64,000 nucleotides of DNA from Pochonia chlamydosporia 170 (Eukaryota > Ascomycota > Sordariomycetes > Hypocreales > Clavicipitaceae): NCBI RefSeq assembly GCF_001653235.2, contig NC_035790.1, forward strand, positions 930,001 through 994,000, in the 5' to 3' direction. The position numbers and the translations under genes were made by a program. Shown here piece by piece: positions 33,538-43,625 of this stretch. The first letter of the stretch is position 1. Every line of letters begins with the position of its first letter. Under the pieces are notes generated by a model. It searched no databases and was not told the DNA's origin. It worked only from the letters and a program-made list of their open reading frames with translations.

Positions 33538-35322
33538 ATGGAGCCCACGTCAACTTCAGGCTTAGAATTACAAGAAACACAAACCGCCAGCCCGGACCCC
33601 AACACAGCAGAGCAGCCTCCTACAACTCAAGACCAATACCCCACCGGTCTGCGGTTCATCTTCCTCACCATCGGCCTCATCCTCAGCATCTTCCTCGCTG
33701 CCCTCGACTCCTCCATTCTATCTACTGCCATCCCCCGAATCACGGACCACTTTGGCACGGTCAAAGATGTAGGCTGGTACAGCGCCGGGTACACCATCTC
33801 CAACGCTGCCTTTGGATCAACATGGGGCAGATCGGTGGGTTGATCCTCTGCATCTCTGAGTCTGCCCTCGCTAACCAATTAGTATAAATTCTTCCCTCTG
33901 ATGGCCACCTTTTCAACGGCCATTGCCATCTTTGAAGCTGGAAATGTCATCTGTGCTTTGGCGCGGAACAGTGCCACCCTGATACTGGGGAGGATGGTGG
34001 CAGGCGTGGGGGGAGGCGGCATCATGACGGGGTGCTTCATCGTTATTGCGCTGAGTGTTAAGCCTGCCCTTCGAGCGGCCTACATGGGTGTTTTGGGCGT
34101 GACGTTTGGGACGGCGAGCGTGACTGGGCCGTTACTCGGTGGGTTTTTGACGGATGGGCCTGGGTGGAGGTGGTGTTTCTGGTGAGTTTCTTGGTGTTGA
34201 TGGCTCGGATGCCTCTTTACACTGGCTTACATGGGCTTTGTAGGGTGAGTTTGCCGATTGGTGTTCTGGCGGGAGTGTTAGTTGGGGTGACGTTTAAGAC
34301 GCCCTTTGCTGCGCGGCCTGTGTCATGTGCTGTGAGGGAGAAGCTCTTTTCGTTGGATCTTCTGGGTGCTTGTATGGTGATGGGTTCGTCTGTCCTCTCC
34401 TGACTTTGCTTCGTAGCTAACCTCTTCAGGATCAATGTCGTGCTTTACCCTTGCTATGCAACGAGCTGCTATACCATCGCAATGGCACTCACCCCGGGTA
34501 ATCATACCGCTGTGCTCCTCCGTCATTCTCCTCGTTCTCTTCATCCTCAACGAACGAGTTATGGGTGTCCGCGCCATGATCCAGACACACCTCCTCAAAA
34601 GACGCAACATCTCCCTCAACCTCATCTACCAATTCTTCCTCGGCGGCCTCTTCTTCCCACTAACATACACGCTGCCCATCCAATTCCAATCCGTGGGCAA
34701 CTCCTCCGCCACCCAATCCGGCATCCGTCTCATCCCCCTTATCCTAGGCGTATCCATCTTCACAATGGTGGCCAACGGCCTGCTCACCTTCTCGCGCCGC
34801 TTCACCACGCCGTTCCTACTCCTCGGCGCAGCGGCGGGCACCCTCGGCGCGGGACTCGTGCACACTCTCGGCGCGGAGGCTGGCACAGCCCCCTGGATAG
34901 GGTACGAGCTGCTGGTAGGGTTCGGCGTCGGGATTGCGCTGCAGGTGCCGATGATTGCGAACCAGGCTGCCGTGGGGGTGGAGGACATGGCGGCGATAAC
35001 GTCGCTGACGCTGTTTGTGGAGAATGTCGGGGCGGCGGTGTTTATTGCGTCGACGGAGGCGGCGTTTACGAATGGTCTTGTTAGGGGGCTGGAGAGGGAT
35101 GTGCCGTGGTTGGGGGCGGAGATGGTGATTGATACGGGGGCGACGAGGATTCGGGAGGTGTTTGGGGGGGATGAGAGGGGGCTGGAGGGGGTTTTGAGGT
35201 CGTATTTGGGGGGGTGTCGGGATGGGCAGTTGGTGCCGATTTCGTGTGGTGCGGCGGCGGTGGTGGTGAGTTTGTGTGTTGTTGGGAGGGGGTTTGGGAA
35301 GGAGGTGAGGAAGAGGGTGTGA
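33538..35322 (+). CDS. MFS multidrug-type exporter (DHA2-like), four exons
   Basis: Exons 33538-33834, 33883-34181, 34244-34383, 34430-35322; introns 48, 62, 46 nt. The sum is 1629 nt, 542 aa. This is a proton-coupled drug/toxin exporter family of the plasma membrane with 14 membrane segments. Seen: TMS1 with LAALDSSILSTAIPRITDHF (the LDxTIV-type motif), VGWYSAGYTISNAAFGSTWGRS, LILGRMVAGVGGGGIMTG, and antiporter-like TGPLLGGFLTDGPGWRWCFW continuing VSLPIGVLAG after splicing. Then come TLPIQFQSVGNSSATQSGIRL and a typical last loop of 14-TMS members. The N-terminal 45 residues are polar. Start at 33538 is chosen near TMS1; 33493 is possible. The coding strand is C-rich up to ~34880 and G-rich afterwards, within one exon. 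It is next to the knottin-like gene, but a functional link is not shown. Substrate unknown. Confidence 0.88.
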
Positions 35323-36209
35323 TAGTTTGTTGGCAATGGGATATTCTGTCAGTTTCGTGGGTTGAGATTTGGTTATAAGATGGGTGATATTGGAAACTCT
35401 TCTGGTGGTGCAGGTAGTTGCTCGAGTTTTGTGAGAGTTGAGATATCGTCATCGAAGACAAGTTGACATACTGAAGGGTCTTCCGGAGATTTAATCAGTT
35501 GCTTCCGGGATGGGCTTGGCAGAGTCTCACATCTATTCGTGGAATCTGGTTGACTGGTTGGGCTGTGGCTGTGAACAACTCTACTGTTATATATGACTAG
35601 CTAACGCTGAACACTTGGACAGCTAGAAAGGCAACTTTGGAACGGAAGTACTGCAACGGAATTCAAATAGACTCACTTGGAGAAAGACCAGAAGAGACTA
35701 AGCCAGCCTTAACCATGAAATCATTGTATGGTATGACCATTCGACTAGCAGCATGCACTGATACAAAGGAATGTGGTGAGACTGCTCTTAGTTGATGCTT
35801 CGAAATTGTAGTTCTTGCGGCTGGCTCTTCGGGCTATGTCAGAGGACATGACTTAGACTATTTTTCTGCATTAACAGAACATTCACGTTTGCCAGGCCAG
35901 ATGGACTAGCAGTCATTTTCTTTGATAAGCAAGTTGCCAACAACTCCTATGAGATATCAACATGGTCTCACTCAGTCGACACATCGGTCACAAAGTTGCA
36001 ATACACTGAATATGTACTCGATACACTAAGTAGCCGACTATTCGACTAGCATATTTACACTTCCCGCAGATGGGACGTTGCAAACTTGTCACTTAAGCTT
36101 TTAGTAGAATGCAGCCTTTTTCATTCGATCCTCTACCCTTGAGTATTCCAACGTCCCTCCAGCATACCCAGCAACCTAATATACCAACTCGTCCAATGCC
36201 CAAAGTTTT
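35323..36209. other. Convergent intergenic region, no gene seen
   Basis: 887 bp between the 3' ends of the MFS gene (+) and the knottin-like gene (-). Stop-rich on all frames; no repeat recognised. Confidence 0.45.
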
Positions 36210-36461
36210 TCACTTCCTGCATCGCTGGACCGAGTTTCCAAGCTCATTCTTCTCCCACTTGCAGGTAAGTCCTGAACAGCACGTAAGATCAGGATTTCCC
36301 GAAAAGTTGCAAGGGCGGCCCTCTGCTGCACAGCGCGGACGAGCTACGGAGGGTTAGTTTCCGTGATACATCGTTGGATGTGGTATTGTCGTACCTTTTG
36401 ATTCGGCGAGGACGCTCATGGCGCCGAGAGAGATGGTGACAAGGTATGTAATAAAGCGCAT
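36210..36461 (-). CDS. Small secreted cysteine-rich peptide, cystine-knot-like, two exons
   Basis: Exons 36461-36395 and 36343-36210 on the minus strand, with a 51-nt intron (GTACGA ... ACTAAC ... CGTAG) that has an excellent branch site. The sum is 201 nt, 66 aa; no exon alone is long enough to stand out. Exon 1 codes a signal peptide (starts MRFITYLVTISLG, cleavage predicted after VLA, about residue 20). The mature ~46 residues hold six cysteines spaced C-x6-C-x9-CC-x4-C-x13-C, the classical inhibitor-cystine-knot (knottin) arrangement, with basic flanks. Knottins include protease inhibitors, antimicrobial peptides, channel-acting peptides and fungal effectors, so function cannot be told from spacing alone. 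A TATA-like element lies at 36547-36554. Frame, branch site, signal peptide and cysteine pattern agree, so I am fairly sure it is a gene. Confidence 0.78.
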
Positions 36462-38592
36462 TTTGTTCAGGTTTCGCGGCAAGAATTGAGAGTATGGTAT
36501 TTGGTGGTGTGGTAGAATGCTGGAGTGAGATTGAAGATAGATGGCTCTTTTATGTCTAAGTATGTCGCAGTTGTTCTTGTTTCGCGAGTAAAGCCCTTGC
36601 TGGACGGTTAGCCCAGATGCTGTCTATCATAGCTTGTAATGAATGGACCAACTATTAACGAATAATACGGCAAAAAGCTGGTGGATGAGGTGACGACATT
36701 CCATGGATGCATGATGTTTCTCTGCTTGACAGCTCGAGACGGCTATGACATGGCATCTAGCGGTGGAAGGAAGCAAACCAAGTTCAGACCTAACAGCAGC
36801 AAGATTCACCACTCTCACGTAATATCGTCGAGCCATTGAGACTCAAATTAGCGAGACATGTGCAGAGGTTTACGCCCGTTTACAATCATGCCCGTACCTG
36901 CATGTCTCGAACGAGTGAAGGTGTTTGGTTCGTCCAACACCGGTAAGTCGTTCGCGGTAGCCTGCCGCTGTCTCTGCTTGCTCGAATGGAGATCTGATGA
37001 AGAAACGACTCAAGTTATGTGACTGCTCATACTCGCCGCATCATAATCATACATGTACGAATGAGACGTCGCGCCTGGTCCCCAGATTAACTGAGACACA
37101 AACCTATCGCGATGACACTAGGTGTCACTTTTGCGTTTTGTGTTACGGTGCTTTGAATTTCTATTTGCTCGCCTTGCTGATTTTATATGGGTAATTACGC
37201 AGACATAGCATTCACCTCCACTGCATATAATGTGATATCAAGGAAATGATAGCCAAGTCATTTGACTGAACGAAAGGACGCTTTCGCCAGCGGAGAATGA
37301 TAGTCTTAGTTATCCGTTACACAAGATATCTTACGAGTACCAGAAGCGTACTTGGTCCTTTGCTGGCCGGCTACTCCTACCATCAGACATCTAGGTCGAC
37401 CTGGGGGATTCTACAAAAGCCAAGTTAGTCTCATGGCAAGCTTGCAGTCCATGTGCTGCAACGGAGATACTTTGCTGGGATTTGTGACGGGCTGCAGGGT
37501 CGTTTTGTGGGGAAGAGGTGCCGGCACAGAGCGTCGAGTTGACCATGGGTTTCGTGAGAATTGTTAAGCTGCGTGTAGTTGTAGAACTTTCTTAACTAGA
37601 CATTTTGTGAAGGTGAGGAGGGATGTTAGTTTAAAACCCATCAGATTGTCAAGAATTTAATACGTCATTCTGCGATCGGGGATGAAGTCTGCAGATACAA
37701 GTGAAGTAGCTGTGGACGCGGACATATCCAGAGACGAGTCTGCTTCAGGATCTTCTCAACGAATGACCATGATTATCCACCTTGAGAGACAGGTTGACGC
37801 AGTCTTCATGACAGCATTCCGGATAATACCGCAATCAAACTAGCACCCGTATCAACAGTTGTGATAATCTCCCTATGAACCATCAGTAATATGGCGCGTG
37901 TGGCAGGATCATCATTGAAGTCTAACAAAGACGTGCTAGATCTTAGATCTATTTCCTGGAGGATGTGAATGTGGTGTTGACCCGCCGCTGCGGAATGCTA
38001 TTTACTTACTTATGGCGCGTAGAGCATACATGTGGCATATTTAAACCTCGAGACAATGACGAGTCAGATATGTGTGGCCTCATTCGTCTTCACAATGACG
38101 CCAGTGAATGTATCAGGTGCGCGCTTTGTTGGCATTTTCACTAGTTGCAGACTCGGCACCATGAACACTGAAGACCCTACATCATCCGCACGTCCAATTT
38201 CAACGATTGCCAGAATGATAAGAAGACGACTGTATTAGCCACAGCAACTGAATAGTCTCTACACAGCAGCAATACAGCCTAGACTCAAGCTCTAATGAAT
38301 AAAGAACCTGCAACACTTCGACTTGAGCAGCAGACGATCAACAAAGAAGTAATAATTACTACCAGGAGTATCAAAGAAAAACAGTACCCGCCGCCAAAAC
38401 TCCTCATAAATAACAAAGAAAACTTCGATGCAAAGCCCATATTACCAGTTCACACAATGTTCCACCCTTATTCACATCACTTTATATACCGTTCACCAAC
38501 CTCCATATTACACATCACCACTTCAAACCACGTTATGCAGGTGTTCACTCTCAAATGCCGACATACCCTCACATGAAACATCAGTGTGTGTG
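36462..38592. other. Gene-poor 2.1-kb region
   Basis: Upstream of the knottin-like gene and downstream of the Mid2-like gene. Short open frames exist (for example 36997-37194 plus) but none is convincing. Further small intron-bearing genes could be hidden, as the knottin-like gene shows. Confidence 0.4.
36547..36554 (-). promoter_or_regulatory. TATA-like box of the knottin-like gene
   Basis: CATAAAAG on the minus strand, 86-93 nt upstream of the ATG at 36461. Confidence 0.4.
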
Positions 38593-39837
38593 TCATGATC
38601 GTCTCGCCCCGGGAACCTGCAGCGTCTGACTCCCAGGTGTGTAGCCATTGTTTTGGTGAACATCGCCGTAATTCCTCATCAGTCCGCCGAATGTCGTGGT
38701 CCGATTATCATTGTCATCCTTGGGCACGGTGTCCGGGCCGGCGTGTACGGTGATACTTTCGCGGCTGTAATCGCGATGGGCGTATTGCGAATGGCGGTCG
38801 GGGGCCAGGTTGCGGATGGGAGGAAGCCGCGCGCCAACGTGTCCGGTGCGCGGGTGGTCATCGTCGTGCGACGACAGAGACGACTGTGACATGCGTGGCG
38901 AGGGCGAGGGCACAGATGGGTTAGGGGAGTGAAATGGGTTCCGTATGGAGAAATGCTTGTTCTCTGTGTGAGCGACTGAGAGTCGGGGGGCTCGTGAGAG
39001 ACGAGCTAGTGAACGACTGAACCGTGATGCGGCCGGCGACGGCGGCGACGGCGGTTTCCGAATGAAATCGGTGCGGTACGAAGTCTCAGGGTTCAGAATT
39101 GGTCCTGAGATCATGTTTCCGTACGGGCCGGAGCCGGCAGATCCATCGCGAGATGAGGATCTCTGGTAAGATCCCTTCTTGGAGCGACTTCGTACACAGA
39201 GGAATATGATCCCGATGAGGAGACACAGGGCAAGGACGCCGCCAACCGCGCCTCCTATGATGGATATCTTTTCGGGTCCAAGGCCGGATGAGCCGTGATC
39301 TTGATTTGCATCCGCGGAAGTCGTAGCAGCCGCAGTTGACGTGTTGGTTGTGGTTGCGGTTGGTGCAGGACCAGTTGTAGATGTAAGCGTTGCTCTGGTC
39401 GGACTGGCGGAGGGTGAACTTTCTGGTGATTTAGACTGGTCTTGGTCCATGGTACATGATGTTTTATCGGGGGAGCAAGTGAAACCAAACGGGCAGCAGA
39501 GATTGGTACCACACGTCGGCAGCTTGGCGTTCTTCACTGTAGTTTTGATGGGCGCATTCGGGTTCAAACTCGGGTCCTGTTCGGCGAGGTTGCACGTTAT
39601 CGGTTGGATTTTGTTGCACGATTGATTGCTTGGGCAGCAAATAACTGTAGTCTTCCCGGCCAACGCAACACAGGCACTGTCTGCCGGACAACATAGTTGT
39701 TTGGCGAGACCTTGCGCTGCGCAGGATGTAGGGCCGCTGGTTGCGCAGCCATCACGAGCGAAGAGAGGCGGTGTTGGGTTTGCGGACACGACTGTCGCAA
39801 GGAGCAGCAGCCGCAGGTGAGGTGGCAGCCTGGCCAT
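38593..39837 (-). CDS. Mid2-like single-pass membrane protein with cysteine-rich ectodomain
   Basis: 414 aa, single exon, ATG at 39837. A signal peptide (RLLLLATVVSANP, about residues 8-21) leads into a cysteine-rich ectodomain with repeated CC motifs (QLCCPADSACVAL, VICCPSNQSCNKI, NLCCPFGFTCSPD). These recall granulin/WAP-like disulfide modules. A Ser/Thr/Ala-rich, probably O-glycosylated stalk follows (about residues 135-195), then one membrane segment (IIGGAVGGVLALCLLIGIIFLCV, about 205-227), a basic stop-transfer sequence RSRSKKG, and a ~185-residue disordered Ser/Pro-rich cytoplasmic tail. This layout is that of fungal cell-surface sensors or anchors of the Mid2/WSC kind, though the cysteine module is not a WSC domain. 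Ligand and pathway unknown; cell-wall sensing is inference. Confidence 0.82.
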   Translation of the reverse strand: MARLPPHLRLLLLATVVSANPTPPLFARDGCATSGPTSCAAQGLAKQLCCPADSACVALAGKTTVICCPSNQSCNKIQPITCNLAEQDPSLNPNAPIKTTVKNAKLPTCGTNLCCPFGFTCSPDKTSCTMDQDQSKSPESSPSASPTRATLTSTTGPAPTATTTNTSTAAATTSADANQDHGSSGLGPEKISIIGGAVGGVLALCLLIGIIFLCVRSRSKKGSYQRSSSRDGSAGSGPYGNMISGPILNPETSYRTDFIRKPPSPPSPAASRFSRSLARLSRAPRLSVAHTENKHFSIRNPFHSPNPSVPSPSPRMSQSSLSSHDDDHPRTGHVGARLPPIRNLAPDRHSQYAHRDYSRESITVHAGPDTVPKDDNDNRTTTFGGLMRNYGDVHQNNGYTPGSQTLQVPGARRS

Positions 39838-40328
39838 GATATGTTGTATATGTTATTTCGCTTTTATGTAGTAAAGGTTGGTTGTTGTTGTAAATGGTGA
39901 GATATCAGCTGTGCCGGCGTTGTGTTGGTACGCGAGGCAGAATGTGATTTTACAACGATGACGGTGACGGTGACGATGTTGTCGATGGTTGGAAATGCAA
40001 AAATTAAAAAGTGTTTAGGATAAAGCCGTGACGTCTGACAGAAATTTAGTTCACAACAACAGATTTTCTTGTTCAGAGGTGGTACGAAGAGTCAGGATGC
40101 AGATGAAATGCGTTCACTCAAAAGTTGGTGAGTCAAAGAGGAAAAAGACGTGACTGTCGCAACACAGTTCTCGGAACACGAAGCGAGAGTTCAAAATGAT
40201 TGACGCTGAGAAGAATCTTTCAAAGTCCAGATTGATCTATACCAGCCAGGTCATTATCCCAGCCGCTTGTATTCTCCATTCCTCTCGACTTTGCCGCCGC
40301 CAAACGATACGACATGCTCGAACTTTGA

Positions 40329-40915
40329 TTCTGGCCGCCATCATTTCGCCCCAGCAATCGAGTCGCTCACAGCTGCTCATTCTTTTCCGCCGGCCCCGTA
40401 CGACCGTCGCAGGTCATCCCAGCCGATTTTCAGTCCCAGAGGCCTCAAGACCACTCGGTCGGCGATTGGGAGCACATTGCCCAAGTTGCTGCTTCAGAAA
40501 GAAAGCATGTGTCGCTGAACAGCCGCCAAAGGAGAGGCGCAGCAGCACAGCAGATGGACAGGTAAGCGACACGAGACCCCAGCCAAGGGCCAGATTATAG
40601 GTTGGGAAGAACAGGGCTTTCAGGAAGCTCGTCGTGGCGCTTGGCTAAAACAGAAAGTCTTGTAGAACAGGTCCGCGTCGTTTTCGTGAACATGAAGAAT
40701 ATCGACTGGACAGAGAGCGTCTAAAGATTTTTGGCTTTGGGCTTTTTGTGTCAGAACAGCCGAGACATGGGGAAGGGTGTGAGTTGATTGGTCGAAAATG
40801 GTTTGGCAAAGCGGTTAAGGAAGGAAGGCGGGGCGTCCGTTGGCTGGCGCTTGCCGATACAGCAGATGTGGCACTCAGATGTGGGGTCTCACATCGACCC
40901 AAGGTGCCCAAGTGA
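40329..40915 (+). CDS. Cryptic spliced coding signal, 5' end not found
   Basis: Two open stretches join in frame across a good intron: 40329-40561 and 40666-40915, intron 104 nt (AG|GTAAGC ... CTAAAA ... TTGTAG). Read together they give about 160 codons of protein-like sequence: VGDWEHIAQVAASERKHVSL in the first, FREHEEYRLDRERLKIFGFG in the second, ending PKVPK stop. The only in-frame ATG is at 40554, giving a minimal 85-aa product. Otherwise the N-terminus must come from elsewhere. A second protein-like, Pro-rich open stretch lies just upstream in a different frame (40210-40518, for example QPGHYPSRLYSPFLSTLPPP) and overlaps it. A single +1 shift near 40400-40440 would connect them, so a sequencing error or broken gene is possible. 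Alternatively the frame simply stops at the TAA inside the splice donor. No family recognised. Confidence 0.3.
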
Positions 40916-42976
40916 TGTCCATGTCAAGAGGCCAGAGTCAGAGTCAAGCGTCAACAGCTGCAAGGTCTTGCATGTGCCTGTTCATCCTTTTGTCGCCCGT
41001 CGACCATGTCGTGCTGCTTCAACTGCATTATCCCGTGCATGCAAGGCATTTGGGTGAAACGATATGCTTTCAGCGGCTCAGATTTCGGAGTGGACTCGGC
41101 CATTCGGCAGGCTCAATGCCGGTTGGGGTGGCACTTGGCACCACTGGGACCATGAAGCATCTGGTGCATGAGTAACATCACCAGCCTCATTAATGCTTCT
41201 GAATTGGGGCACAGGGAGCACCCAGATATCATCAGGCTACCCTACGCGCTGGAGCAACGTGAGCAAATTCCCAGGCCACCAGCTGACGTCATGGCAACGA
41301 AGTCTCAAGTGACACTGTCGATATCACCATTATCAAGCCTATCTATGCACTTAGGCAGTCAGTTTCTGCCTACATATGCAACCACAGCCGAGCACAACAT
41401 TTGTCAGTGACCATGGCATTCAAGAGAAGTCTCCGCACACCATCTGTGACCTCACTGCTCTCCCGTCGTGCACGTGTATTGTCAATATCGTCCATTGAAT
41501 GCAAAAGTGTCCGCAAATCCAAGAGACACGGGCCTGAACATGGTCAGTACCATTCAGCTCCCATGTGCCGTGCGCTGTAGACATCGCATACTTTCCCAGG
41601 CTCACATAACCAAGTCCACCAGACACTTCTGCAAGATGCATCAAACTTGACTCCCACCAACAACACCATCTAATCAACCCCACCCAACATCCACCACCTT
41701 AAACCAACATCCAACAACAACACCTCAGCTCATCGCAAACCCATCCCCCCCAACACCCGGAAACATAAAAAAAGCCATCACAAACCCATCTTTCCAGAAC
41801 CACCACCGCCTCACGCCTCAATCTCATACGTGGCCTCGCCACCCGCCTCATCACAAGACAACCACCCAACATTCACCACCACCAGACACCAGCCAGCCAA
41901 ACCTCCAGTACATGTTTCGCGCACTTCGCATCACGCGGCATGGCCTGTTCACCAATATTCAGAGCCTTCATGCACAGCAGCGTTGGGACCCCCCGCACCG
42001 CTCAGCTCAACTGACTTTCACCTATGTTGCATGCCAGCTGCAGGCTGGGGCTGAGGGTTAGATTCACGCCCTACGTTCGGGCACTGTCTTGGATTTTACG
42101 CTTTGATCTGCACTCTCTGACAAAGCAGCGTGTTCAGTCGGATAGTCGTGTTTGGAAGTCGTGAATGGAAAGCTGGCTTCATCGCGGAGTCGTTTTGCAG
42201 ACTGTGACATTGAACTGGTGACCCGGTCCCGGTCCCTTTGTTTGCTGGTCGTGACTGCGATGGATACATTTCTGTGTTGGTTGTGTTCATTGCCGGTTTG
42301 CCTTGTCATTGTAGATGTCGTGGCCACCATCCAATCCTCACAATGGGCGAGCACACAGTGCTGTTCTAACATAAGTTGATCAATTCAATGTTCCAATACA
42401 GCTGAAACACTGTCAATGTGGCAAGACACTCAACGCCTGCCACAACCTTCAAGCAGATATGTTAATATCAGCGTGCAACAGAAATATCATCCCCTTTGCT
42501 ATACACCACGAAATTGACTTTTTTGTGCGCTATTTTAATCCCCATCGCTCCGTACCTCCCGACGCAACCGTTGCAGTCGCCAGGAACACAGTGGCGCAGT
42601 GACGCTGGGTTACATATTCTCGTAAATACTTAACTTAGGTACGTTGGCACCGCACATCGGCCAAACCACGACAATCGCCGGCCCGACCTAGCATGCACGT
42701 TGGCGACCTCCCAAAGTCACAACCTCACATGGTGCTCGTCTGCAGTAACTGTAGGGGGGTATTTCCATTAATCTGCTATCTACAGATTCTCTTCCTACCC
42801 ATATACCAGCCCTTTCATGCACAAGGGGTGCGCTGGGCCTCCCTTTGACTGTGCCTGTTTTCCTCCTGTTACCCGTGACCACCAAGTCCAAAGCCAGCCT
42901 CGAGTGAGGACCAACGAGTGATGCCTACCACAATTGCTTTCCCTCTGCCATGACAAAATGAAATCTGTCATTTAGT

Positions 42977-42997
42977 AAAAAAAAGGGGGGGGGGGGG
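42977..42997 (+). repeat. A8G13 homopolymer run
   Basis: Eight A followed directly by thirteen G. Homopolymer length of this kind is often uncertain in assemblies and is prone to slippage. Confidence 0.85.
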
Positions 42998-43625
42998 CAG
43001 CCAGAAACAACATAGAAGGAAATACAAGGAAAAGCATCATTCGTGGCTCCATGATCCCGGATCATTACCAATCGTCACTCGTCAACCACCGACGTCCTCA
43101 TTCACTGTCTTTCCAAAGTTTGTTCCAAGTGCCCAAGAAGGCTTCTCTGCTTCTCTCAATCCATAGCGGTGCGATCCCGTAGGCCTCGCGGCGTCCTCTA
43201 TATGAAAGTCCCATGCCAGTAGGGTATATTGTAAAATCATGCGTTGGCAACCAAGACCAATAATAACGAATTAAAAGAAAAAGAAAATAATATGAAAAAA
43301 GACATTAACGAAAGAGTGTCTGTGGCAATCAATGCACTAGCCAGCAGACTTGCAGGCAACAGAGTCAAGCTCTTGTCGGCCGCCAACGTATTCCGCGTTC
43401 TAGTCAGGAGAAACGTGGTCTGATTGCGAATGCATTCGCAGGAAGGGAAGGAAGGGGGATAGGCAAAGGCTACTTGACAGAGGAGAAACCTAACTTGATG
43501 TCCCATCTGAACTAACCATGCCTTTTGACACCCCCTTCTGCAAAACAGACCAGCTACTTTGGAGAAGGTTGCATCATTTCCAGCATCGAATGTTGCAGAT
43601 AATGAAAAAATCAAGAAGGATGCCC

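Larger units (their letters stand above)
39838..43625. other. Gene-poor 3.8-kb region with one cryptic spliced coding signal
   Basis: Between the Mid2-like gene (promoter at its left end) and the 3' end of PRO1. The cryptic coding signal at 40329-40915 is listed separately. The part 41650-41900 is very C/A-rich on the plus strand. An A8G13 homopolymer run lies at 42977-42997. A GTACGGAG motif (reverse) is at about 42547-42556. No other gene seen. Confidence 0.4.

Noticed and set aside
34626..35336. 236-codon minus-strand frame opposite MFS exon 4
   Set aside because: Shadow caused by the strong strand composition; sequence is low-complexity Pro/Ser/Thr.
36997..37194. 65-codon frame with several Cys and a hydrophobic end
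   Set aside because: No signal peptide, no recognised cysteine pattern and no promoter signal; probably chance.
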